NCBI GenBank assembly: GCA_964389735.1
Contig: CAYMEJ010000001.1
Coordinates: 1-53,995, forward strand
DNA: 53,995 nt
Origin: JAQUVS01 sp964389735
GTDB lineage: Bacteria > Bacillota_I > Bacilli_A > RF39 > UBA660
Direction of reading: 5' to 3'
Shown here one piece after another: positions 1-8,452 of the stretch (position 1 is its first letter; every line of letters starts with the position of its first letter). The position numbers and the translations under genes were made by a program. The notes beneath the pieces were generated by a model. That model worked only from the letters and a program-made list of their open reading frames with translations. It had not been told where the DNA came from and did no database searches.

Positions 1-21
1 AAAAAGACAATTTCTTGTCTT
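1..21 (-). terminator. Intrinsic terminator of the PgdA-like gene
   Basis: On the minus strand a 7-bp stem (AAGACAA with TTGTCTT, positions 4-21) closes a GAAA loop and runs into a T tract at 1-5. It lies directly after the TAG stop at 22-24, so transcription of the deacetylase gene should end here. Confidence 0.75.
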
Positions 22-1554
22 CTAATTATTTACTTTTTGGGTAATCATATGAGTATCAGTTGTTATTGCTTCAAATGTATAACCATTATTCTTACCATAC
101 TTTATTATATTTCTTAAAGCTGATGCTGTATAACTTTTTATATCATGCATTAATACAATATTACTTCTAGATTTTGATAAGTTTTTTGTTACATTATTGT
201 ATACACAATTTGATCTTTCTTGTTCACTACTCTTATAGTAACATGAACCAGCATCATTACCATCTACATTCCAGTCATAGTATTTGTATCCTCTATTTAA
301 TACTTCACTTGTTAATACTGTCATTATACCTTTATTATATCTTTTACTTACAGTATTACTACTTCCTCCTGGGAATCTTACTATTTTAGAATCTTTTCCA
401 GTTATTCTTTTTACACGTGTTGCTACTTTATTTAAATCATTAAAGTAACTATCTACATTTGAATAAATTGTCCAAGCATGGCTTGCAGTATGAAGTGCTA
501 CTGTATGTCCTTCATCGTTTTCTCTTTTTACTACTGAATCGGGTCCATTACATGTTATAAAGAAAGTTGCTTTTACTCCTTCTTCTTTTAAAATATCTAA
601 TATTTTTACTGTTGAAGAAGAATTTGGCCCATCATCAAATGTTAAATATATTGCTCCAGGAATACCACCTGACATTGTTGCAGAATTTTGTTTATATACG
701 GTTACTATTCTTTCTTTTGTTACAGTGTTTTTTTCATTATCTGTTACTGTATATTTTATTGTATACTTTCCTAATTTTGATGAATCTACTTTGCCATCTA
801 CTTTAACATTTTTAGTTATATCCCCATCACAATTGTCTATTGCAGTATAACCGGGTTCATTATATTTATTACCTAATGATAAATACATTGTTACATTACC
901 TTTTAAATTAATTTCAGGTTTAGTTTTATCTTCTTTTATTATTGTTCTTTCTATTGTTGTTTCATTATCTGAAGAATCTTTAATTGTATAGATAACTTTA
1001 TCATCTTTTTTATCTACTTTTACATTCTTTGTTATTTCTCCATCATATTCATCTATTGCAGTGTATCCTAATTCTTCAAAATCTTTATTAGGACATACGC
1101 TTACTTTTTTATCACCTTTTAATTCTAAGTTTGGTTTTTTCTTATCTACTACTTTTACTATTCTTTGTTTTTCTACTTTAAATAAATTTTTCTTTATTGA
1201 ATATGTAATAGTATATTTACCTATTTTTTTAGTATTTACTTTTCCTTTTACTTTTAATTCTTTAGTTATGTCTTTACCAAAATATTTTGATTTAGCTCCT
1301 TTATCTTCATATTTTTCGTTATAAGATATTTCTATTACTTTTTTACCATTTAAAGTTATAGATGGTTCAAATATAAAGTAATATCCTAAGAATAATAATA
1401 GTGCTCCTATTACTGATGATATAGTAATTATAATTGCTTTTTTATGTTTTAAAATGTTATTTTTTTTAGGTATTATGTCCTTTTTTATGTCTTTAGTAAT
1501 TTCTTCATTTTTACTAATTCTTCTTGTTTTTTTATTCACCCTTTTTTCTTTCAT
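22..1554 (-). CDS. Membrane-anchored polysaccharide deacetylase with Ig-like repeats
   Basis: Predicted peptidoglycan (PgdA-like) N-acetyl deacetylase acting at the outer face of the membrane. A basic N-terminal tail is followed by one membrane segment at about residues 40-60, then three bacterial Ig-like domains of the DUF5011 type (about 65-295, each ending in a K-Y-T-I-x-Y-type strand), then a NodB domain. All NodB motifs are visible: TFDDGP, HTASH, RFPGG, DWNVDG and LMHD, which carry the metal-binding Asp-His-His triad and the catalytic Asp and His. The ATG at 1554 is preferred over the one two codons upstream because GGGTGAGGG then has proper spacing. It follows sigK but sits behind a terminator, so it is probably transcribed separately. 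Deacetylation of wall glycan usually gives lysozyme resistance. The exact substrate is inferred. Confidence 0.88.
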   Translation of the reverse strand: MKEKRVNKKTRRISKNEEITKDIKKDIIPKKNNILKHKKAIIITISSVIGALLLFLGYYFIFEPSITLNGKKVIEISYNEKYEDKGAKSKYFGKDITKELKVKGKVNTKKIGKYTITYSIKKNLFKVEKQRIVKVVDKKKPNLELKGDKKVSVCPNKDFEELGYTAIDEYDGEITKNVKVDKKDDKVIYTIKDSSDNETTIERTIIKEDKTKPEINLKGNVTMYLSLGNKYNEPGYTAIDNCDGDITKNVKVDGKVDSSKLGKYTIKYTVTDNEKNTVTKERIVTVYKQNSATMSGGIPGAIYLTFDDGPNSSSTVKILDILKEEGVKATFFITCNGPDSVVKRENDEGHTVALHTASHAWTIYSNVDSYFNDLNKVATRVKRITGKDSKIVRFPGGSSNTVSKRYNKGIMTVLTSEVLNRGYKYYDWNVDGNDAGSCYYKSSEQERSNCVYNNVTKNLSKSRSNIVLMHDIKSYTASALRNIIKYGKNNGYTFEAITTDTHMITQKVNN

Positions 1555-1590
1555 ATACATCCCTCACCCTATTTATAAAACTATTTTATC

Positions 1591-1627
1591 ATAAAAAAAC
1601 AAAAAATACTTTTATTTTTCGTTTTTT
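1591..1627 (-). terminator. Terminator after sigK
   Basis: On the minus strand, 1613-1627 pairs with 1594-1608 (15 bp, one G-U pair) around a CTTT loop. The stem is A/T-rich and ends in T residues. It overlaps the end of sigK and separates it from the deacetylase gene. Confidence 0.6.
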
Positions 1628-2304
1628 ATAAATTCTCTTAATATTTTTGTTAATGATCTTTTTTCTATTCTTGAAACATAACTTCTTGATATTCCTAATT
1701 CTTTTGCAATAGATTTTTGCGTTTGTTCTTTTGTGTCACTTAAGCCGTACCTTTTTTTTATTATTTCCTGTTCCCTATTTGTTAAAATTTTTAAATATTT
1801 TTTTAAAGCTTTTATATTATCCTTTTTATCTATTTCTTCTAAAAAGTCTGGTTTAGGGGATTTTAATATATCTATTATTGTTATTTCATTTCCATCTTTA
1901 TCGAATCCTACTGATTCATTTAATGAAATGTTTTTTGTATTTTTATTATTACTTCTAAAATACATTAATATTTCATTTTCTATACAGCGTGCACAATAGG
2001 TAGTTATTTTCACTCCATGTTTATTTGAATATGTATCAACTCCTTTTATTAATCCTATTGTACCTATACTGATTAAATCATCTTGATCTTTTATATTAGT
2101 ATCAAATTTTTTTACTATGTGTGCTACTAATCGTAGATTATGCTCTATTAATTTATTTCTAGCAGATTTATCTCCATTCATATAATCATTAATATATTTT
2201 TCTTCTTCTTCATTTGTTAATGGTTCTGGGAAAACATTATTTGAATATGATGCTGTTAGTATAGAAAAATTAGTAAATAATAGTTTTATTAATTTCTTTA
2301 GCAT
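1612..2304 (-). CDS. sigK: Sporulation sigma factor SigK (pro-sigma-K)
   Basis: RNA polymerase sigma factor of the late mother cell in sporulation. The protein is 230 residues, the normal SigK length. It starts with a hydrophobic pro-sequence (about residues 1-20) before the SigK/SigE-type segment NNVFPEPLTNEEEEKY. Region 2 carries HNLRLVAHIVKKF, DLISIGTIGLIKG and YCARCIENEI. Region 4 carries TQKSIAKELGISRSYVSRIEKR. In Bacillus the pro-sequence is removed by SpoIVFB at the forespore membrane; no processing protease is in the window. The gene is uninterrupted, with no skin-like element. TAGGAGG lies 5 bases before the ATG. A CATATACTT sequence just upstream loosely resembles a sigma-E/K -10 box, but I do not claim it. 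Its presence implies the organism can sporulate or recently could. Confidence 0.93.
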   Translation of the reverse strand: MLKKLIKLLFTNFSILTASYSNNVFPEPLTNEEEEKYINDYMNGDKSARNKLIEHNLRLVAHIVKKFDTNIKDQDDLISIGTIGLIKGVDTYSNKHGVKITTYCARCIENEILMYFRSNNKNTKNISLNESVGFDKDGNEITIIDILKSPKPDFLEEIDKKDNIKALKKYLKILTNREQEIIKKRYGLSDTKEQTQKSIAKELGISRSYVSRIEKRSLTKILREFIKNEK

Positions 2305-2333
2305 ATTACCTCCTATTAAAGTATATGCAAAAT

Positions 2334-2351
2334 AAAAAAGACCTAAGTCTT
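2334..2351 (-). terminator. Terminator after murE
   Basis: On the minus strand AAGAC-TTAG-GTCTT is followed by a T-rich run, overlapping the murE stop at 2350-2352. The stem is only 5 bp, so read-through into sigK is possible. Confidence 0.55.
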
Positions 2352-3759
2352 ATTTATTAAAATATGAATCAATTACTTCTTTATCATTATATGGATCATA
2401 TCTGTCTTCAATAGCCATATAATTATCTGTACCTTTACCTGCTATTAATATTATGTCATTTTCTTTAGCAATACTTAATGCTTTATATATTGCTTCTTTT
2501 CTATCTACTATTTTTTCATAATTTGTTTTATCGGATATACTTGTTAAATCATCTATAATATCTAATACATTTTCATATCTTGGATCATCCATTGTAAATA
2601 TTACATAATCTGAATTATCTAATACCACTTTTCCCATTAATCCTCTTTTTTCTTTTTCTCTTCCACCAGCTGATCCTGTTAATGTTATTAATCTACCTTT
2701 TTTAATACCATTTAATAAATCATATAATTTATAAAATGCATCTGGGGTATGAGCATAATCTAGTACTATATCATAGTTTTGACCATAGTTTAAAAATTGT
2801 ACTCTACCATCTGGTGTTTTAATATTTTTTATTCTTTCTATAATATCTGTCATTTCATAATTAAAAGTTAATAGTGTTAATATTGCAGCACATAAATTAT
2901 AAATATTAAATTCTCCTAATGCGGGACTTTCTAATTCATAAGTACTATTTTTATATTCTAATACAATATCAGTTTTATTATTATATAATTTGTAATCTTT
3001 TATTATTAAATCAGCATTTTCTCTACCATAAGTTAGGTAATTTGAAACTATATTTTCTTTTTCTAATTCAAAATATTTGTCATCTTTATTTAATATTGCA
3101 TATCCATCTTTATCTATATGTTTTAGTAATTCTAATTTACAAGAGATATAATTTTCTAAAGTTTTATGAATATTTAAATGGTCTTCAGTTATATTAGTTA
3201 TTATTCCTACCTTATATTTTAAGTTATCTAATCTTTTTCTATAATATGCTTCACTTGATGTTTCAATACTTAAATATTTACATCCACTTTCTACAAATGA
3301 ATTAAAATATTTATATAATCTATCTGAATCTGGAGTAGTATTTCTAATTGATTGATTAAATTTACTACATATTATTCCATTAGTACCCATATATCCACAT
3401 ATATCATTACCAAGCATGTCTTGAATCATTTGTGCTACTGTTGTTTTCCCATTAGTTCCTGTTACTGCTATTATGTTTAATTTATCTTCTGGATGGTCAT
3501 AAAATCTAGATGCTAATAAAGGAAGTTCTATATTTGTGTCTTCTACTTTTATAGTAGGAACACTTGCTTTTATATCTTTACTTACTACTATAGCACTTGC
3601 ACCTTTTTCTATTGCTTCATCAATAAAATCATGTCTATCTCTTGTTACACCTGTTGTACATACGAAGATATCTCCTTTTTCTATTTCTTTAGAATTAATT
3701 TTTATATCTTTAATTTCTGTATCATAATCACATGGATATAATTCGTTTAATCTTTTCAT
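2350..3759 (-). CDS. murE: UDP-MurNAc-tripeptide ligase MurE
   Basis: Cytoplasmic ATP-dependent ligase adding the third amino acid to UDP-MurNAc-L-Ala-D-Glu in peptidoglycan synthesis. At 469 residues it is close to family length. Visible motifs are the ATP loop VTGTNGKTT (about 100-108), RNTTPDS, SIETSSEA, TNITEDHLNIH, DYAHTPD and a C-terminal GKGTDNY. The specificity loop reads DDPR where meso-diaminopimelate enzymes have DNPR. The Arg that contacts the diaminopimelate carboxylate is kept, which favours meso-DAP over lysine, but the Asn is changed. The start has an AGGAGGAA site eight bases upstream that overlaps the end of truB, so the two are probably co-translated. Confidence 0.94.
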   Translation of the reverse strand: MKRLNELYPCDYDTEIKDIKINSKEIEKGDIFVCTTGVTRDRHDFIDEAIEKGASAIVVSKDIKASVPTIKVEDTNIELPLLASRFYDHPEDKLNIIAVTGTNGKTTVAQMIQDMLGNDICGYMGTNGIICSKFNQSIRNTTPDSDRLYKYFNSFVESGCKYLSIETSSEAYYRKRLDNLKYKVGIITNITEDHLNIHKTLENYISCKLELLKHIDKDGYAILNKDDKYFELEKENIVSNYLTYGRENADLIIKDYKLYNNKTDIVLEYKNSTYELESPALGEFNIYNLCAAILTLLTFNYEMTDIIERIKNIKTPDGRVQFLNYGQNYDIVLDYAHTPDAFYKLYDLLNGIKKGRLITLTGSAGGREKEKRGLMGKVVLDNSDYVIFTMDDPRYENVLDIIDDLTSISDKTNYEKIVDRKEAIYKALSIAKENDIILIAGKGTDNYMAIEDRYDPYNDKEVIDSYFNK

Positions 3760-3767
3760 ATTTCCTC

Positions 3768-4640
3768 CTAAAACATTTTAAATGGTTTCATTTTAGTAGA
3801 ATCTTTTTCATATATTTTATATATTGCTAATAATTCTTCTTTTTTATTTAATATTACTATTAATTCTGAATCTGATAACTTATCAATAATAGAACCATTT
3901 CTTATTTTTGCTTCTAAGTTTTCATCTACTATTATTTTATCATAATTATTTAATGCATCTTTAATATTTTTTATATCTTTTTCTGTTATTTCTTCAATAG
4001 TTTTAGATTCTTCTATTGTAAATATTCCTTGGCTTATTCTTCTTAAGTTTTTCATTGTTGTAGGTATATTCATTAATTTACCTATATCTTCAATTAAACT
4101 TCTTATATAGGTTCCTTTACTTACTTTAGTTTCTATTTTAAAACATAAATTATTATCTATCATTGTTGGTTCTTCAAGTAATTTTATATAACTTATTGTT
4201 ACTTCTCTTTTTGGTAATTCTACTGTTTCATTATTTCTAGCATATTCATATAATCTTTTACCATTAACTCTTACTGCTGAATATATTGGTACTTCTTGAA
4301 TATATGTACCAGTTAATTTATTTAATATATCATTTAATAAATTAATATTTATTTCTTTTATTTCTTTTTCTTCTATTATTTCTCCAGTTATATCTCCTGT
4401 ATTAGTCTTTATTCCTATTTGTATTTCTGCTACATATATTTTTTCATCACTTGTTAGTAATTCTATAATTTTAGTTCCAGAATTAATTCCTAATACTAAT
4501 ACTCCAGTTGCTATTGGATCAAGGGTTCCAGTATGTCCGACTTTTTTAGTATTAAATTTTTTACATATTTTATTTACTACATCTCTACTAGTAACATTAT
4601 ATGGTTTATCAATTATCATTATCCCATCTAAGTTATTCAT
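3768..4640 (-). CDS. truB: tRNA pseudouridine-55 synthase TruB
   Basis: Makes pseudouridine at position 55 of the T loop of tRNAs. The N-terminus shows GIMIIDKP and the catalytic GHTGTLDPIATGVL (the Asp is the nucleophile), followed by YVAEIQIGIKTNTGDITGE and the RVNGKRLYEYAR and KGTYIRSL segments. It has about 290 residues. I chose the ATG at 4640 because GGAAGG lies 8 bases upstream; the GTG three codons earlier would overlap that site. In many Firmicutes truB follows rbfA directly. Here a terminator, a scaffold gap and two other genes lie between them. Confidence 0.95.
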   Translation of the reverse strand: MNNLDGIMIIDKPYNVTSRDVVNKICKKFNTKKVGHTGTLDPIATGVLVLGINSGTKIIELLTSDEKIYVAEIQIGIKTNTGDITGEIIEEKEIKEININLLNDILNKLTGTYIQEVPIYSAVRVNGKRLYEYARNNETVELPKREVTISYIKLLEEPTMIDNNLCFKIETKVSKGTYIRSLIEDIGKLMNIPTTMKNLRRISQGIFTIEESKTIEEITEKDIKNIKDALNNYDKIIVDENLEAKIRNGSIIDKLSDSELIVILNKKEELLAIYKIYEKDSTKMKPFKMF

Positions 4641-4671
4641 ACTTAACACCTTCCATTACTAATTTTATCAT

Positions 4672-4700
4672 AAAAAAAGAAAATATTTCTATTTTCTTTT
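4672..4700 (-). terminator. Terminator after the 147-residue orphan gene
   Basis: On the minus strand an 11-bp stem (AAAAGAAAATA with TATTTTCTTTT) with a 4-base loop ends in T residues at 4672-4678. It overlaps the stop at 4699 and insulates truB-murE from the gene upstream. Confidence 0.7.
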
Positions 4701-5142
4701 AACTTAGACTAAATAATATACATATTCCTATTTCAATAATAGTCATTGTGATAACTATTCCATAGAATAATGAATTAGTTCCTATTCCTTTTTTTGATAA
4801 AAGTAAATGTTTTTCTTCTGCTACTTTTTCTTTTACTTCTTCTATTGTTATAGGTTCTTCTTTCTTAGTTGCTTTTTCTTTACCTTTAATATTTCCATCT
4901 ATTGCACCTAAATTTAATCCTTCATTATATGAATTATTAGTTGTTTTTAATGGTTCAATTACTCGTTCATAATTAAATTCATCTTGAGTTTCTTTGTAAT
5001 GTGTTATTGATTCTTTTGTAACAGCATTACATCCATCTATATATCCAGATAAAACACTTTGATGATTCATTAATTGTTGATGATCTTTATAAACGTTTCT
5101 ATCTTCTTCTAAAAGTTTATCTATATTTATTATTTCATCCAT
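4699..5142 (-). CDS. Hypothetical tail-anchored membrane protein
   Basis: I do not recognise this family. The product is about 147 residues. A soluble, charged N-terminal part (about 1-120) is rich in Glu, Lys and Asn, with a likely helical stretch IEEVKEKVAEEKH. One hydrophobic segment at the extreme C-terminus (about 124-146, FYGIVITMTIIEIGICILF) suggests a tail-anchored protein with its bulk in the cytoplasm. The ATG at 5142 is chosen because AGGAAG sits 7 bases upstream; an earlier in-frame ATG would overlap that site. It is flanked by a terminator and lies between the tail-collar gene and truB. Confidence 0.7.
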   Translation of the reverse strand: MDEIINIDKLLEEDRNVYKDHQQLMNHQSVLSGYIDGCNAVTKESITHYKETQDEFNYERVIEPLKTTNNSYNEGLNLGAIDGNIKGKEKATKKEEPITIEEVKEKVAEEKHLLLSKKGIGTNSLFYGIVITMTIIEIGICILFSLS

Positions 5143-5197
5143 GTTAGCACTTCCTATCATATATAAAGTATATAATGTTTTGGATTATTTGTAAAGA

Positions 5198-5759
5198 TTA
5201 GTATTTTATACAATAAAGAACTGATGTATTAGTTGGACGTGATGTTACTAAGGATGCAATACTGCTACTCCATGCTGATCCTGTTGCTGTTGGTATTATT
5301 ACTGAACCTGATGTAATTATCATATCCTCATTACTCATTGCATCAGTATTTCTAGCAGTTATTATATTACCTCCAGTACCTGCTGCAAAATGTTTATGTG
5401 TTGTTGCATCTTGATGTAATCCTACATCTGCTGTTGTATATCCAGTTACTTTACTATCATTACCTGAAGTAGAATATCCTCTTAAGAATTCTACTTGTAG
5501 ATTCGGTACTGCAAATGTTGTAGTTCCATCTCCTCCATAATAGTTATATGATCCCAATCCATCCTTTATGGCATTTGCTAGATCTGGATAATCAGATATA
5601 TTGTATGTTTTACCATCACAGAATAAATATCCTTCTGGTGCAGTTTTTGCTGCCATATATGCTATAACAGTTCCGGCAATTAGATTACCACCTTTATTAC
5701 TTTCTAAATCTGCTAATAATTCTCCTTCTAAAGTAACATCATTACATACACCATCTTTT
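5198..5759 (-). CDS. Phage tail-collar domain protein, 5' end lost in gap
   Basis: The reading frame stays open from the stop at 5198 up to the N run. The visible 186 residues therefore lack a true start; the in-frame ATG at 5656 is internal. The sequence GTVIAYMAAKTAPEGYLFCDG followed by the GGDGTTTFAVPNL and FLRGYS segments is the classic phage tail-collar (Tail_Collar) signature, also found in microcystin-dependent-protein-like surface proteins. The C-terminus ends in a typical NTSVLYCIKY strand. No other structural phage gene lies nearby, so this may be a lone domesticated fibre-like protein or the edge of a prophage hidden by the gap. Its function is not known. Confidence 0.8.
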
Positions 5760-5859
5760 NNNNNNNNNNNNNNNNNNNNNNNNNNNNNNNNNNNNNNNNN
5801 NNNNNNNNNNNNNNNNNNNNNNNNNNNNNNNNNNNNNNNNNNNNNNNNNNNNNNNNNNN
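5760..5859. other. Scaffold gap of 100 N
   Basis: Exactly 100 N, the conventional length for a gap of unknown size. It removes the 5' end of the tail-collar gene and begins right after the rbfA terminator. The link between the two sides is not proven by sequence. Confidence 0.98.
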
Positions 5860-5883
5860 AAAAAAAGAAGATTATTCATCTTC
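5860..5883 (-). terminator. Terminator of the rimP-nusA-infB-rbfA operon
   Basis: On the minus strand GAAGAT-GAATA-ATCTTC is followed by seven T, with the rbfA stop codon inside the hairpin. It implies the operon ends with rbfA and does not continue into truB. Confidence 0.75.
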
Positions 5884-6216
5884 TTTGTTTATCTTTTCAA
5901 TTATATCTTCTATATGATTTCCATATTCAATAGATTCATCAAATATAAATTTCAATTCTGGTGTATGTCTAATATCTACTCTTTCACTTAATTTACCTCT
6001 TATGAAAGAAGATGCTCTTCTTAAGGCATTTAATGTAGATTCTTTCTTAGTATCATCTAATACTGTAAAATATACTTTTGCAAAGCTTAGATCATTAGTA
6101 ATATCTACATCTGTAATAGTTACAAATTTAATATCTTGGTCTTTTACTTCAGTCATTAATATATAACTTATTTCTTTAACAAAAATATCATTATATCTTT
6201 CTATTTTTACATTCAT
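5872..6216 (-). CDS. rbfA: 30S ribosome-binding factor RbfA
   Basis: Small KH-fold factor that binds the 30S subunit during 16S rRNA maturation. The 114 residues match the family length. Recognisable parts are the ERYNDIFVKEISYIL start, ITDVDITNDLSFAKVYFTVL and the RIRHTPELKFIFDES-type segment, seen here as VDIRHTPELKFIFDESIEYG. The ATG at 6216 is preferred over an upstream GTG because GGGTG lies 6 bases before it. It is the last gene of the operon, ten bases after infB. Confidence 0.94.
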   Translation of the reverse strand: MNVKIERYNDIFVKEISYILMTEVKDQDIKFVTITDVDITNDLSFAKVYFTVLDDTKKESTLNALRRASSFIRGKLSERVDIRHTPELKFIFDESIEYGNHIEDIIEKINKEDE

Positions 6217-6234
6217 TTTATACACCCATTTCTA

Positions 6235-7721
6235 TTATCTTTTTATTTCTACTAATTCAAATGATTCAATAATATCATTTTCTCTAATATCTTGGTAGTT
6301 TTCTAATGTAATACCACAATCAAAACCTTTTGCAACTTCTTTAGCTTGATCTTTTTCTCTTTGAATAGATTTTATTTTACCTGTATAAAGTACTACACCA
6401 TCTCTTATTAATCTTGCTTCAGAACCTGATACTACTTTTCCTTTTATTACATGTGAACCTGCTATATTACCAACTTTAGAGAATTTAAATATTTGTCTTA
6501 TTTCTGCTTCTCCTAAAGTTTGTTCTTCATAAATTGGTTCTAACATACCTTTCATAGCTGATTCCATGTCTTCTACTACTTTATATATAATATTATATAA
6601 TCTTATATCTACACCTTTTTCTTTTGCTATATCCATAGTTTTATTATTAGGTTTAACATTAAATCCAATTATTATTGCATTACTTGCTTTTGCTAATACT
6701 ATATCACTTTCAGTAACAGTACCAACTCCACTACGAATTACATTTACTCTTACTTCTTCAACTTCAATCTTTTCTAGTGATTGTTTTACTGCTTCTTGGC
6801 TACCATTAACATCTGCTTTAATAATTACATTAATTTCTTTAATACCAGTCTTAATAGCTCCAAATAGGTCTTCTAGAGTCATTCCTGATTTATTAGTATC
6901 TTGTTCTCTAGCACGGAATTTTCTTTCTTCAGAAACACTTTTTGCTTGTTTTTCTGATTCAAATGCCATGAATTTATCTCCTGCTGATGGAACATCACTT
7001 AATCCAGTTATTTCTACAGGCATTGATGGTAGAGCTTCTACTATATCTTGATTTAAATCATTTTTAAGTGTTCTTACTTTACCATATGAAGTTCCTACTA
7101 CTATAGGATCTCCTAAACGAAGTGTACCATTTTGTATTAACATTGTTACTACTGATCCAACTTGTTTATCTAACTTAGATTCAATTACTGTACCTGTTGC
7201 ATATCTATTTTTATTTGCTTTTAATTCTTTCATTTCACTTATTAATAAAATGTTTTCTAATAATTCTTCTATTCCTAATCCTGATTTTGCACTTATTCTA
7301 GATACTATTGTATCTCCACCCCATTCTTCTGGAGTAATTCCATATTCACTTAATTCAGTTAATACTTTATCTGGATTAGCATCTGGTTTATCTATTTTAT
7401 TAATTGCTACTATTATAGGTACTTCTGCTGCTTTTGCATGGTCTATTGCTTCTTTAGTTTGAGGCATAACACCATCATCTGCTGCTACTATAATAATAAC
7501 TATATCTGTAACACTTGCACCACGTGCACGCATTTCTGTAAATGCTTCATGTCCTGGAGTATCGATAAAAGTTATTTTCTTTCCTTTACAATCTACTTGA
7601 TATGCTCCTATTGCTTGAGTAATACCTCCAGCTTCTTTATCTACTACGTGACTTTTTCTTATTGAGTCTAATAATGTTGTTTTACCATGATCAACATGTC
7701 CCATTATTGTAACTACTGGTG
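6235..7721 (-). CDS. infB: Translation initiation factor IF-2, C-terminal part
   Basis: This is the GTPase and C-terminal part of IF-2, which places initiator tRNA on the 30S subunit. It shows the G1 loop GHVDHGKTT, G3 DTPGHEAF, G4 NKIDKPDANP, then domain II and the C-terminal fMet-tRNA binding domains, ending in ESFELVEIKR. The gene is cut in the data by a 10-N gap at 7722-7731, but the residues on the two sides join without loss (EERPPVVTIM, then GHVDHGK). The reconstructed protein is about 710 residues, normal for Bacilli. I regard the gene as intact in the organism. Confidence 0.95.
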
Positions 7722-7788
7722 NNNNNNNNNNGTTACAATAATGGGACATGTTGATCATGGTAAAACAACATTATTGTAACTACTGGTG
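7671..7788. other. Assembly artefact: inverted duplicate around 10-N gap
   Basis: Positions 7732-7774 are an exact reverse complement of 7671-7713 (43 bases), and 7703-7721 is repeated directly at 7770-7788. The inverted piece encodes the G1 loop of IF-2 on the wrong strand. Removing 7722-7788 restores a continuous infB frame. This is a contig-end misjoin, not biology. Confidence 0.93.
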
Positions 7789-8434
7789 GTCTTTCTTCAA
7801 GATTTTCTTCATTATCAACTATTTCATACATTTCAAAATTAGATATATCTTGTGTTTCTTCTTGCTTTAATGTCTTATCGTAATCTACTACTAATAATTC
7901 TGCTACATCGAATGCTACTGAATTATTTAAACTAGACATTATACCTAATCCCATTAATTTTTTTATTAATTCACTTGGTGCTACATCTAATTCATTTGCT
8001 AATTCACTTACAGTCATATTATTTTTATATAATATTACATTTTCTAAATCTGAATCATCATTAGTCATTAATTTATCACGATGTTTATACATCTCTTTTT
8101 TATCTTGTTTAAAGGTGTCTTTTTCTTCTTCAGTTTCCTTTTTTGGTTCTTTTTTAGGTTTTACTTTTTTTACATTTTCAGTTACTAATTTAGTTTCATT
8201 TGCTAATTCTTCTACTTTTTCGAAAAATTCATCATCATTGTATTCATTATCATCTTCATCTTCATTAACAATATAGTCCTCGTTATCTTGTATTTCATTA
8301 TCTAATATTACTATATCATCTTCGCTAAGCATATCATCAGCATTTTCTACCTTAATACTTAATTTATTACATAATTCCATTATTTCTGAAACTGTTTTCT
8401 TAACATCATCTGCATATTCTAAAACGCTCATCAT
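7733..8434 (-). CDS. infB: Translation initiation factor IF-2, N-terminal part
   Basis: N-terminal portion of the same infB gene. About 130 acidic and lysine-rich residues of low complexity are followed by an IF2_N domain (NMTVSELANELDVAPSELIK and IMSSLNNSVAFDVAELLVVD), then EERPPVVTIM, where the GTPase domain begins. The last eleven residues that can be read before the gap come from the inverted artefact and should be discarded. The start at 8434 has an AAGGAGG site ten bases upstream; a second ATG follows directly. It lies 18 bases after the dCMP deaminase gene in the same operon. Confidence 0.93.
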   Translation of the reverse strand: MMSVLEYADDVKKTVSEIMELCNKLSIKVENADDMLSEDDIVILDNEIQDNEDYIVNEDEDDNEYNDDEFFEKVEELANETKLVTENVKKVKPKKEPKKETEEEKDTFKQDKKEMYKHRDKLMTNDDSDLENVILYKNNMTVSELANELDVAPSELIKKLMGLGIMSSLNNSVAFDVAELLVVDYDKTLKQEETQDISNFEMYEIVDNEENLEERPPVVTIMLFYHDQHVPLL

Positions 8435-8452
8435 ATATGATCACCCTCCTTC

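Noticed and set aside
174..806. Leu/Tyr/Phe-rich open frames opposite the deacetylase gene and opposite many other genes
   Set aside because: They lie antisense to well-supported genes, have no ribosome sites and show the hydrophobic composition expected from the complement of Asn/Lys/Glu-rich coding DNA.
1612..2304. A skin-like intervening element in sigK
   Set aside because: The gene is continuous from the pro-sequence to region 4 with no insertion or recombinase.
5198..5759. A complete prophage around the tail-collar gene
   Set aside because: No integrase, capsid, portal, terminase, holin or attachment repeat is visible on either side. Only the gap could hide one.
7733..7770. A reverse-strand G1 loop (GHVDHGKTT) next to infB that could look like a second GTPase or an inverted repeat element
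   Set aside because: It is an exact inverted copy of 7671-7713 beside a run of N, and removing it repairs infB. It is a contig-end artefact.
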